Shown here piece by piece: positions 25,173 to 32,488 of a stretch of DNA of 64,000 nt. The position numbers and the translations under genes are program-made. The first letter of the stretch is position 1. Each line of letters begins with the position of its first letter. The notes under the pieces were generated by a model that did not search any database, was not told where the DNA came from, and was given only the letters and a program-made list of their open reading frames with translations. Origin of the DNA: AC-50 sp035640455 (GTDB lineage Bacteria; Actinomycetota; Thermoleophilia; Gaiellales; Gaiellaceae); contig DASQWB010000002.1 in assembly GCA_035640455.1 (NCBI GenBank), positions 1 through 64,000 on the forward strand. The letters run 5' to 3'.

Positions 25173-27302
25173 CTAGACCGGGTCGCGGGCGGCCGGCGCC
25201 TCGATCCCGGCGCGCGGCAGCCGCCGCAGGGCGCGCGGCAGGTACCAGTTCCACTCGCCGAGGAGCTTCATCGACGCCGGCAGGAGCACCGCGCGGACGA
25301 CCGTCGCGTCGATCAGCACCGCCGTCGCCAGGCCGACGCCGGCCTGCTTCAGCTCGAGCGACGAGAGCGAGCCGAAGAGCGAGAAGACCGCGACCATCAC
25401 GAGCGCCGCGCTCGTGACGACACCGGCCGTGACCGTGATGCCGTGCCGCACCGCCTCGTCGGTCGGCATCCCCGCGTCGACGGCCTCGCGGACGCGGCTC
25501 AGGATGAACACGTGGTAGTCCATCGAGAGCCCGAAGAGGACGACGAAGAGGAACAGCGGGAGCCAGGAGATGATCGCCCCGTTCGAGTGGAAGCCGAGCA
25601 GGCCCTCGGCCCAGCCGTGCTGGAAGACGAGCACGAGCACGCCGTAGGCCGCGCCGACCGAGAGCAGGTTCAGGACGATGGCCTTCAGCGGCACGACGAT
25701 CGAGCGGAAGGCGAAAGCAGCAGGCAGAACGCGAGCACGAGCACGAACGCGATCACGTAGGGGACGCCGTGCTTCATCTGGTGCGTGAAGTCGACGTCCT
25801 CGGCCGTGACGCCGGTGACGGCGGTCTCGGCGCCCGGCACGCGGCCAAGCGTCTGCGGCACGAGCTCGTCGCGGAGGATCTCGATTGCGCGCCTGCTGGC
25901 GGGGTTGTCGCCCGCGCCGGTGAGCGGCAGCTCGATCGAGGCGGCCCGTCCGTCGGCCCTGCCGTTGAGCGTGAACGGCGGGTGCGCGATCCGGCGGGCG
26001 ACGGCGAGCGCCTCGAGCCGCCCGACCTCCCGCTGCGCCGCCGCCTGCTCGCCGCGCGGCCCGGCCACGACGACGATCGCGGGCACCGAGGTTCCGGGGA
26101 AGTCGTGCCGCACGCGCGCGAGCGTCGCCAGCGCCGGCTCGTCCTGCGACGAGAGGGTCTCGTCGCTCGGCTTCGAGACGTGGAGCCAGAACGCGGGCAC
26201 CGCGAGCGCGACGAGCAGCCCGGCCGCGAGGACGCACGCCACGACCGGCCGCCGCAGCACGCGGTCGACGACGGCGGGCCAGAAGCGCGACCCTCCCTCC
26301 GTACGCAGGTGCGGAAGGTACGGAATCCGCCCGCGGTCGATCCGCGCGCCGAGCAGCTCGAGCACTGCCGGCAGGACGGTCACCGAGCCCGCGACGGCGC
26401 AAGCGACGACGGCGATCGTCCCGCTCGCGACGCCGTTGAAGATGTCCGAGCCGATCACGAACTGACCGGCCATGGCGATGACGACCGTAGTGCCGGAGAC
26501 GAGGACGGTGCGGCCAGACGTGCGCGCCGTCCGCTCGAGCGCCTCGTGCGGGCGGACGCCGTGGCGCCGCTCCTCGCGCGAGCGGATAACGTAGAAGAGC
26601 GCGTAGTCGACCCCGACGGCCATGCCGATCAGCAGTACGACCGTCTTTACCGCGTCGTCCAGGGGAAAGGCCTGGCTGATCGGCCCCAGGAGCCCGAAGG
26701 CGGCCGCGACGGCCGTCAGCGCGAGCAGCACCGGAACGAGTGCCGCGACGATCGCACCGAAGGCGAAGAGCAGGACGAGCAGCGTCACCGGCACCGAGAG
26801 CAGCTCGGCGTGGTGCAGGTCGCGGTTGACGACGCGGTCGCGCGCGTCGCTCGCCGACTCGTCGCCGGTCTCCCCGACGGTGACCTGCGGATGTCCGCGG
26901 CCCGCCGCCAGCACGGCCGCACGCAGCGCGTCGACCGAGAACGGCCGCGTCACCTGGCCGACGACGAGGACGGAGTGATGGTCGGCGGAGCGCCGGAACC
27001 GGACCTCGCCGCCGAGCTCCCGGCGCATCGCCGCCGCGACCTCGAGCGCGGCGCCCTGGAACTCGTCGTCCTCGGCGCGCAGGGTCGCGCTGTGGACGTA
27101 GCCGTACTCGCGGCCGGGCGGGCCGGCGAGGTGCTTCTCGATCAGCGCGTAGCCGCGCGCCGACTCGCCGACGGCGCCGGAGCGAGTCCGTTCCGGTCGC
27201 GGCCATCGCGGCCACGGCAACCGCGACGAAGGCGAGCCACGCCGCGATCGCACGCCACGGGTGGCGCGTGCTCCAGCGCCCGATCGTCGCGACCGACCGC
27301 AT
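25173..27302 (-). pseudogene. MMPL/RND-type membrane transporter with two frameshifts
   Basis: About 709 codons in total. The gene starts at ATG 27302 (MRSVATIGRWSTRHPWRAIA and the first helix) and leaves this frame near 27180. From about 27185 to 25715 it reads in another frame (VGESARGYALIEKHL, helices LLSVPVTLLVLLFAFGAIVA, GMAVGVDYALFYVIRSREE, SGTTVVIAMAG). At about 25708-25722 it returns to the first frame (SIVVPLKAIVLNLLSVGAAY, FGLSMDYHVFILSRVREA, TAGVVTSAALVMVAVF), ending at 25173. Restoring both shifts gives a complete 12-helix MMPL protein with both GxxxDY motifs. Such proteins export lipids or drugs. Either it is inactivated or the assembly has two base errors. Confidence 0.87.
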
Positions 27303-27407
27303 CCCTCAGCCGAGTCTAGGACGGCCGGATCCCGCTGCCTAGATGTCTAGTCTCGGAGCCGTAGGCGAAGCGGCAAAAGGCGGAGGTCGCGGTCGACGAC
27401 TCGCGCG

Positions 27408-28325
27408 CTAGACGAGCCGCATGTGCACGCGCACGACGCTCCCGTGGGGGAAGGAGCGCACCTGGACGAGGTCGCAGAGCTGGTTCGCGAGCCAGAGCCC
27501 GCGGCCGCCCGGGCCGCCGAACGCCGGCCGCTCGCGCCCGACGAGCGGGTCGTCGATGCGGCCGCCATCCCGGACCTCGCAGACGAGAGCGTCGCGGTCG
27601 CGCCAGACATGGAGCGTTCCCGCGCCGCCGCCGTGCCGGATCGAGTTCGACACGACCTCGTGCACCGCGAGCACGAAGTCGGCTCGCCGTGCGGCGCCGA
27701 GGCCGGCGGCGTGGTCTGCGACGAACCGTCGCAGCGGCGCCAGCGGGCCGCGGCGGAACGCGACCTCGGAGACGTCGTCCGGCGGGTCGGGCAGCCGCTC
27801 GTCGAACGGCCTCGCGATCGCGTCGAGGCCGTAGTAGTCGACGCTCTCGCGCCCCACACCGTCCTCGCAGACGAAGGGATGGGTGCGCCGCGCCTCCTCG
27901 ACGACGGCCGGGTCGAGCGACTCGGTGTCGTACGGGCACACGAGCCACCACGGACGGCCGTCGGCGAAGGCGAGGTTGAGCAGCGACTCATGGCGCCGGC
28001 ACTCGGCGAGCTCGGCCTCGCTCCGGCCCGGCCAGATCGGCTCGCCGACGCCCCGCACGGGGCGCCCGGTCGCGCTGTGCTCGGCGACGAACTCGCGCCA
28101 GGCCGGGATGATGCGGGCTGGGTTGCCGCCGAGCTTGCGCATGTCGGCGAAGAAGACCTCGGCGGCCTCGCCGTCGAGCGCTCCTCGGAGGAGGTCGATC
28201 TTCTCGGGGGCGACGACCGCGAGGACCGTCTCCTCCGCAGCCACGGCGTCGCGGACGAACGCGCCGACCCAGTCGACGAACTCGTCGCGACCCGCGTAGA
28301 GGAGCGCCTCGTGACGGAAGGGCAT
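27408..28325 (-). CDS. MEDS-domain and HATPase anti-sigma-type regulator (RsbA-like)
   Basis: 305 residues with two domains. Residues about 1-165 form a MEDS (DcmR-type sensory) domain: MPFRHEALLYAGRDEFVDWV, AVAAEETVLAVVAPEKIDLL, RIIPAWREFVAEH, CRRHESLLNLAFADG and LVCPYDTESLDP. Residues about 190-305 are a GHKL-type ATPase of the serine-kinase anti-sigma kind: the N-box FVLAVHEVVSNSIRHGGG and the G-box FGGPGGRGLWLANQLCD. Such proteins bind sigma factors or phosphorylate STAS antagonists. Start ATG 28325 was chosen because MPFRHEALLY is the usual beginning; a longer frame upstream is antisense to the ArsR gene. The STAS protein at 7862 is far away, so partners are unknown. Confidence 0.9.
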   Translation of the reverse strand: MPFRHEALLYAGRDEFVDWVGAFVRDAVAAEETVLAVVAPEKIDLLRGALDGEAAEVFFADMRKLGGNPARIIPAWREFVAEHSATGRPVRGVGEPIWPGRSEAELAECRRHESLLNLAFADGRPWWLVCPYDTESLDPAVVEEARRTHPFVCEDGVGRESVDYYGLDAIARPFDERLPDPPDDVSEVAFRRGPLAPLRRFVADHAAGLGAARRADFVLAVHEVVSNSIRHGGGAGTLHVWRDRDALVCEVRDGGRIDDPLVGRERPAFGGPGGRGLWLANQLCDLVQVRSFPHGSVVRVHMRLV

Positions 28326-28358
28326 TTGGGGAGACGTCGTACCCGGAACCGCGCCAGG

Positions 28359-28388
28359 TTGACTCTGAAGCGATTGCTTATGTAATCT
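28359..28388 (+). promoter_or_regulatory. Promoter of the ArsR-SRPBCC operon with overlapping inverted repeat
   Basis: TTGACT (28359-28364), 18 bp, TAATCT (28383-28388), with ATG at 28398 so the leader is very short. AAGC-GATT-GCTT (28368-28379) lies between the boxes and could be an ArsR operator. Confidence 0.5.
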
Positions 28389-28397
28389 CCCCGGCCG

Positions 28398-28733
28398 ATG
28401 CGGCCCGACGTCTTCCGCGCTGTCGCCGACCCGACAAGGCGTGCGGTCCTCGACCTCCTTGCCGAGGGCGAGCTCGCGGTGAAGGACCTCCAGCCGGCGT
28501 TCCGGATTTCGCAGCCGGCGCTCTCGCAGCACCTGCGCGTCCTCCGCGAGGCGGGGCTCGTGAGCGAGCGGCGCGTGGGGAGGCTGCGGATCTACCGGCT
28601 CGAGGCCGAGCCGCTCGCCGGCCTGCGCGGCTGGCTCGAGCGCTACGAGCGCTTCTGGGACGAGCGCTTCGATCGGCTCGGCCGTGTGCTCGACGGCGCC
28701 GCCGCCGGAAAGGACGCAGTTCGAGCGCAATGA
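28398..28733 (+). CDS. ArsR-family helix-turn-helix regulator
   Basis: 111 residues. Winged helix-turn-helix of ArsR type: FRAVADPTRRAVLDLLAEGE, LAVKDLQPAFRISQPALSQH as the recognition region, and LRVLREAGLVSERRVGRLR with the wing RIYRLEAEPL. No cysteine metal site (ELCVCD) is present, so it is not a metal sensor. It belongs to the large group coupled to SRPBCC (AHSA1-type) proteins. ATG 28398. Its end overlaps the SRPBCC start by 4 bp (ATGA). Confidence 0.93.
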   Translation: MRPDVFRAVADPTRRAVLDLLAEGELAVKDLQPAFRISQPALSQHLRVLREAGLVSERRVGRLRIYRLEAEPLAGLRGWLERYERFWDERFDRLGRVLDGAAAGKDAVRAQ

Positions 28734-29125
28734 CTCGCGAGGTCTTCTACGCCCATCCGCGCGAGCGCGTGTGGGCGGCGCTCACCGACCCGGCGGCACT
28801 CGGGCAGTGGCTGATGCCGAACGACTTCCAGCCCGTCGCCGGCCGCGAGTTCACCTTCCGCACGAAGCCCGGGCCCGGCTTCGACGGCGTCGTCCACTGC
28901 CGCGTGCTCGAGCTCGAGGCGCCCTCACGGATGGCCTGGAGCTGGCGCGGCGGCCCGATCGACACCGTCGTCCGCTTCGAGCTCGACGCGGTCGAGGGCG
29001 GCACGAGGCTCCGCTTCGAGCAGACGGGCTTCGCCGGCCTCCAGGGGAACCTCGTCCGGCTGATCCTCGGCGCCGGCTGGCTGCGTCAGGCGCGCGAGCT
29101 CGAGCTGGAGGCCGCCAACGCCTAG
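28730..29125 (+). CDS. SRPBCC (AHSA1/START-like) protein
   Basis: 131 residues of the AHSA1-type SRPBCC fold, a hydrophobic-ligand-binding helix-grip. Visible: EVFYAHPRERVWAALTDPAA, LGQWLMPNDFQPVAGREFTF, APSRMAWSWRGGPIDTVVRF and GTRLRFEQTGFAG, then a C-terminal helix. Such proteins paired with an ArsR regulator are very common but their ligands are mostly unknown. ATG 28730 overlaps the regulator stop, showing translational coupling. Confidence 0.9.
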   Translation: MTREVFYAHPRERVWAALTDPAALGQWLMPNDFQPVAGREFTFRTKPGPGFDGVVHCRVLELEAPSRMAWSWRGGPIDTVVRFELDAVEGGTRLRFEQTGFAGLQGNLVRLILGAGWLRQARELELEAANA

Positions 29126-29226
29126 CCCGACGAACCGCCGTCCGCTTCTGGCGTGTTCGAATGACAGTCACTCGGACGGGGCCGCAGCGGACACGTCTCG
29201 GTGACAGGCACTCGACCCGCGTCCGG

Positions 29227-29976
29227 TCAGGAATAGCGCCCGACGAAGTCGAGGACACGCCGCCAGGCGTCCGCCGAGGCGTCGGCGAACTCCTCGTGGC
29301 GGCGGTCGAAGAAGCTGTGCGGGGCGCCTTCGTACGTCACGAGCCCGTGCTCGACGCCCGCCGCGGTGAGCGCCTGCTCGAAGGCTGCGTTGTCTGCGGC
29401 GGTGATGTTCTGGTCGTCGCCCGCTTGGAGGGCGAGGATCGGCGCGGCGAGCTCGCGGGCGCGTTGGATCGGCCCGGGCGAGCCGTCGTTGCCTAGGCCG
29501 GGGCGTCCGTAGAAGCCGACAGCGCCCGCCAACCCGTGCCCGCCGGCGGCGGCGAGCCACGACTGACGCCCGCCGAAGCAGAAGCCGACCGTGATGATCG
29601 CGCCCGAGGCCGAGCGGAGGTGCTCGACGGCCGCCCGCACGTCCGCCTGGATGTCCTCCGGCGTCGTCTCGGCCACGTGCTCCATGTACGGGAAGTCGTC
29701 GCCGCGCTTGCCGACCCCAGCAGATCGGCCGAAGTAGTCGATCGCGACCGCGTGGATCCCGCGCTCGCCGAAGCGAAGCGCGAGCTCCTCGTAGAACCGG
29801 TAGAGGCCGCGGACGTCCGGGAGGACGACGACGCCCGGCCCGCCGCTCTCCTCCGGGACGGCGGCGAAGGCGGCGAACCGGTTCCCGTCGGCGGCTTCGA
29901 GGACGAGGTCGTCGTGTGACACGGCCGCCCCGGACAGCGCCGGAACAGGCGGCGCCGAATCGAGCTCGAAGCACAT
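29227..29976 (-). CDS. Dienelactone hydrolase family protein
   Basis: 249 residues, alpha/beta hydrolase of the dienelactone hydrolase family. Nucleophile elbow GFCFGGR uses cysteine, as in true DLH. Other marks: GVVVLPDVRGLYRFYEELAL, HAVAIDYFGRSAG, PILALQAGDDQNI near the acid residue, and the catalytic histidine in EGAPHSFFDRRHEE. Substrates are likely lactones or esters from aromatic breakdown, but no pathway neighbours confirm that. Start ATG 29976. The short intergenic region downstream (29157-29230) has two near copies of TGACAGnCACTCG. Confidence 0.92.
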   Translation of the reverse strand: MCFELDSAPPVPALSGAAVSHDDLVLEAADGNRFAAFAAVPEESGGPGVVVLPDVRGLYRFYEELALRFGERGIHAVAIDYFGRSAGVGKRGDDFPYMEHVAETTPEDIQADVRAAVEHLRSASGAIITVGFCFGGRQSWLAAAGGHGLAGAVGFYGRPGLGNDGSPGPIQRARELAAPILALQAGDDQNITAADNAAFEQALTAAGVEHGLVTYEGAPHSFFDRRHEEFADASADAWRRVLDFVGRYS

Positions 29977-30009
29977 GCCGGCGACGATACCTCCGCCGCC
30001 CCGTCGCTT

Positions 30010-30780
30010 CTAAGGCCGCGGCCCCGTCCAGCGAGCGGGATTGAAGCCGTACAGCTCGATGAGGTCCTTCGACTCGACGGTCTCCGCGGCGCGCTCGGCC
30101 GCGCGCTCCTCGTCGTACGCCCAGACCTCCTCGCGCTCGCCGTTCTTGCGCCGGAAGATCCGGAGCCAGCTCCGGCTTTGCGATTCGAGCAGCTCGAACG
30201 CGAAGTCGGTCGCCTCGAGGAAGCCGCCGACGCTGAAGAGCACCGCCGTGTCCCCGGCCCCGTCGTCGCCCTCGACCTCGTAGACCTCCGGCGTCCGAGA
30301 CGAGAGCGAGGCGGACGAGAAGTCATCCGGCTCGGCCGTACGCTGGAGGCCGTGCTGGTCGATCACGGCGGCAACGAGGTCGAAAGTCGTGACGTAGCCC
30401 CGCTCGACGAGGATCTCGCCGAGCCGCCGGTCACTCGTGAGCTGCTCGTGCAGCGCGTCGGCGAGCTGGGCTTCGCTCAGCGCCCCGCGCTCGACGAGCA
30501 GCCTCCCGAGCGGACGCCACGCGCCCGGCTCGCCCGTCTCGGGCGCGGCCGGCCGGACCTCCGCCGCGGGCGCGATCGTCACGTCGATTCCCGCCTGCTC
30601 GGCGAGCATCCGGATCAGGTCCGGACCCGAGATCGCTCCCCGGGCGACGAGGATCTCGCCGAGCCGGCGGCCGCTTCGCTGCTGCTCGGCGAGCGCGCCC
30701 TCTAGCTCGGCGGAGTCGACGAGACCGGCTTCGACGAGGAGCTGGCCGAGCGGCCTCCACGGGTACGTCGACTTGTCCAC
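30010..30780 (-). CDS. Protein with two MshEN-type (type II secretion E N-terminal) domains
   Basis: 256 residues. Two homologous units of about 60 residues are visible: WRPLGQLLVEAGLVDSAELE to GEILVARGAISGPDLIRML, and WRPLGRLLVERGALSEAQLA to GEILVERGYVTTFDLVAAV. These match the MshEN/GspE N-terminal fold, which in other bacteria binds cyclic di-GMP through RLGxxL-type motifs; here both copies contain RRLGEILV. The last 100 residues are a different, beta-rich acidic domain (AVLFSVGGFLEATDFAFELL, RKNGEREEVWAYDEERA). No ATPase domain follows. A nucleotide-sensing role is inference. Start GTG 30780. Confidence 0.75.
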   Translation of the reverse strand: MDKSTYPWRPLGQLLVEAGLVDSAELEGALAEQQRSGRRLGEILVARGAISGPDLIRMLAEQAGIDVTIAPAAEVRPAAPETGEPGAWRPLGRLLVERGALSEAQLADALHEQLTSDRRLGEILVERGYVTTFDLVAAVIDQHGLQRTAEPDDFSSASLSSRTPEVYEVEGDDGAGDTAVLFSVGGFLEATDFAFELLESQSRSWLRIFRRKNGEREEVWAYDEERAAERAAETVESKDLIELYGFNPARWTGPRP

Positions 30781-30818
30781 CTCCCGAAGATCGGCAGCGC
30801 GCCCCTTCGACTGAAGCG

Positions 30819-31544
30819 TTAGGACGCTGCGGTGTCGCCGGGTCGCGGCTCTTCGACGCCGGTCTCGGGCGGCCCGACGGGCTCCGGACGCGGCGGCCGC
30901 AAGTAGAGGTACTCATAGGCGAGCGCGGCGATGACGGCGCCGAGCGCGGGCCCGAGGTAGTAGATCCAAGCCTCGCCCCAGAAGTTCTCGACGAGCTCGG
31001 GTCCGAAGGCGCGTGCGGGGTTCATGGCCGCTCCGGTCACTGGGCCGCCCATGAAGACGTCCATCGTGATCGAGAGGCCGATCGCCAAGCCGGCGATCGA
31101 CTTGAACGCGCCGCGCGGATCGACGGCGGTCGCCCAGACCGCCCAGACGAGGAAGAACGTGAGCACGACCTCGACGATCAGGCCCTTGCCGTCGCTGATC
31201 GCGGGCGCGTGCGGGACGCTGCCGAGTGTCGCCGCATGCTCGAAGATCCCGCGCAGGAGGAGCGCTGCGGCGACTGCGCCCGCGAGCTGGGCGAGCCAGT
31301 ACACGCCGGCGAGCCGCGTCGTGATTCGGCGCGCGAGCACGAACGCGAGCGTGATCGCCGGGTTGAAGTGGCCGCCGGAGATGTGGCCGAGGTTCGTGAC
31401 CATGATCCCGATCGCGAGCCCGTTCGCGAGCGCGACCGCGACGATGTCGCCGCCCGAGACGATGCCGGCGCCCCCGCCGACGAAGATGAGCGTGAAGGCG
31501 CCGACGAACTCGGCGACCCCTCGCCGGACCGCGTCTTCCTGCAC
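30819..31544 (-). CDS. Aquaporin/glycerol-facilitator family channel
   Basis: 241 residues with six helices and two half-helices of the MIP family. Both NPA motifs are intact: HFNPAITLAFVLA at residues 59-71 and MNPARAFGPELV at 174-185. The arginine after the second NPA belongs to the selectivity filter. Short loops and GPEL after the second motif resemble water-selective AqpZ-like channels more than GlpF, but selectivity cannot be fixed by eye. The C-terminus is proline-rich. Start GTG 31544. Confidence 0.93.
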   Translation of the reverse strand: MQEDAVRRGVAEFVGAFTLIFVGGGAGIVSGGDIVAVALANGLAIGIMVTNLGHISGGHFNPAITLAFVLARRITTRLAGVYWLAQLAGAVAAALLLRGIFEHAATLGSVPHAPAISDGKGLIVEVVLTFFLVWAVWATAVDPRGAFKSIAGLAIGLSITMDVFMGGPVTGAAMNPARAFGPELVENFWGEAWIYYLGPALGAVIAALAYEYLYLRPPRPEPVGPPETGVEEPRPGDTAAS

Positions 31545-31605
31545 GCAGCCAGGCTACGAGTGCGACCGGACGGCGGGTTGCAGGCGTTTTGGTACGTTGG
31601 GTCGA

Positions 31606-31791
31606 GTGAGCGACGGGGCGCCCACCGACGCGCAGTACGAGGTCGAGTGCCCGCACTGCCACAAGACGTTCACGGCCGAGCTGATCGACGGAGCGGCACC
31701 TCGCTACCAGGGCTTCAAATGCCCGCACTGCAAGCTCTTCGTGCCCTACGAGCGCGCCGACGAGCAGGAGCTCGTCGAGCGCCTCGATTAG
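31606..31791 (+). CDS. Small double-CxxC zinc-ribbon protein
   Basis: 61 residues starting at GTG 31606. Two CPHC knuckles, VECPHCHKTF and FKCPHCKLFVPY, spaced 22 residues apart, make a classic zinc ribbon. The rest is acidic. No DNA-binding or enzymatic domain is attached. It is divergent from the aquaporin and ends at 31791 directly before a perfect 12-bp hairpin. Function unknown. Confidence 0.75.
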   Translation: MSDGAPTDAQYEVECPHCHKTFTAELIDGAAPRYQGFKCPHCKLFVPYERADEQELVERLD

Positions 31792-31792
31792 G

Positions 31793-31819
31793 CGCGGGGG
31801 AACCCCTGGTTCCCCCGCG
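31793..31819 (+). terminator. Perfect 12-bp hairpin after the zinc-ribbon gene
   Basis: CGCGGGGGAACC - CCT - GGTTCCCCCGCG. It begins 2 bp after the stop codon and is the first part of the dispersed repeat E2a. Confidence 0.6.
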
Positions 31820-31950
31820 AGCCCCCTCCTTGCGGGCGGTCGCTCGCTGCTCTCGTTTCAGGAGCCGGCGACTGTTTCTTGCGTCGCGGGCGAGACCGCC
31901 ACAGTGAGCCTCTCGCCGGGCGGAGCCCGGCTCCGGCGCCCCTTCTGGTC
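31793..31950 (+). repeat. Dispersed ~155-bp repeat, copy E2a (inverted partner at 34569-34734)
   Basis: Reading plus, the block order is: hairpin GGGGGAACCCCTGGTTCCCCC, GAGCCCCCTCCTT, GCGGGCGG, CGTTTCAGGAGCCGGCGAC, GTTTCTTGCGTCG, CGCCGGGCGGAGCCCGGCTC, CCGGCG. The minus strand of 34734-34569 has the same blocks in the same order. The repeat overlaps the broken 3' end of the neighbouring pseudogene. Confidence 0.8.
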
Positions 31951-32381
31951 ATACGCCCACGGCTCGAGCCGCGTCGCCTCGAGGGTCGTCAGCACGTTGC
32001 GCACGGTCCCGTACGGGGCCGTCGTCGAGCCGCCGCGGTCGACGATCCACGCGGTGTCCTCCGCCTCGCCGGCGAGGAACTCCTGCCCGTAGGCGTCCGG
32101 GATCTGCGGGTTCGCCTCCATGACGATGCCCGGCTCGGCGTCGTGGACGCCGGCCTCCCACGAGCCCGAAGTGTCGATTTGCCGCTCGGGAGGTACGCGG
32201 CCGTGTCCTCGCCCAGTACCAGACGTTGCCCTGCTTATCCTGCGCGTACCAGTCGGAGGTCTTCTCGAGCAGCTGCCCGTCGTGCGTCGCGACGTCGGTG
32301 ACGACGCGCGCCGTGATGCCCTCGGCCACCGTCTGCCGCAGCTGCGGCGACAACGGCCAGTGCGGCGATCAGCTTGACCAT
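31943..32381 (-). pseudogene. Truncated, frameshifted remnant of a secreted protein
   Basis: ATG 32381 has a good AAGGAG Shine-Dalgarno and starts a signal-peptide-like segment (MVKLIAALAVVAAAA). The body continues in a second frame as TVAEGITARVVTDVATHDG, LLEKTSDWYAQDKQGNVWYW, and then a third frame as DTSGSWEAGVHDAEPGIVME, PDAYGQEFLAGEAEDTAWIV and YGTVRNVLTTLEATRLEP. I recognise the GNVWY/GSWEAG/PGIVM pattern from uncharacterised secreted proteins of actinobacteria. At its 3' end the sequence runs into repeat E2a, so the normal C-terminus is lost. At least two frame changes plus the truncation mark it as dead. Confidence 0.75.
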
Positions 32382-32488
32382 GACCGTTCTCCTTCCGTTC
32401 GTCCGCGGCCCGAGCATGGCTCCTGCCGATGAACGGACGATGACGGCCGCTCTTCAAGCGGCGGTCGAGCCGTGCCGATAGCTGCGAC

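Noticed and set aside
29157..29230. Two near copies of TGACAGnCACTCG taken as a regulatory direct repeat
   Set aside because: They lie downstream of both flanking genes (convergent), so they are more likely part of a small intergenic repeat than an operator.
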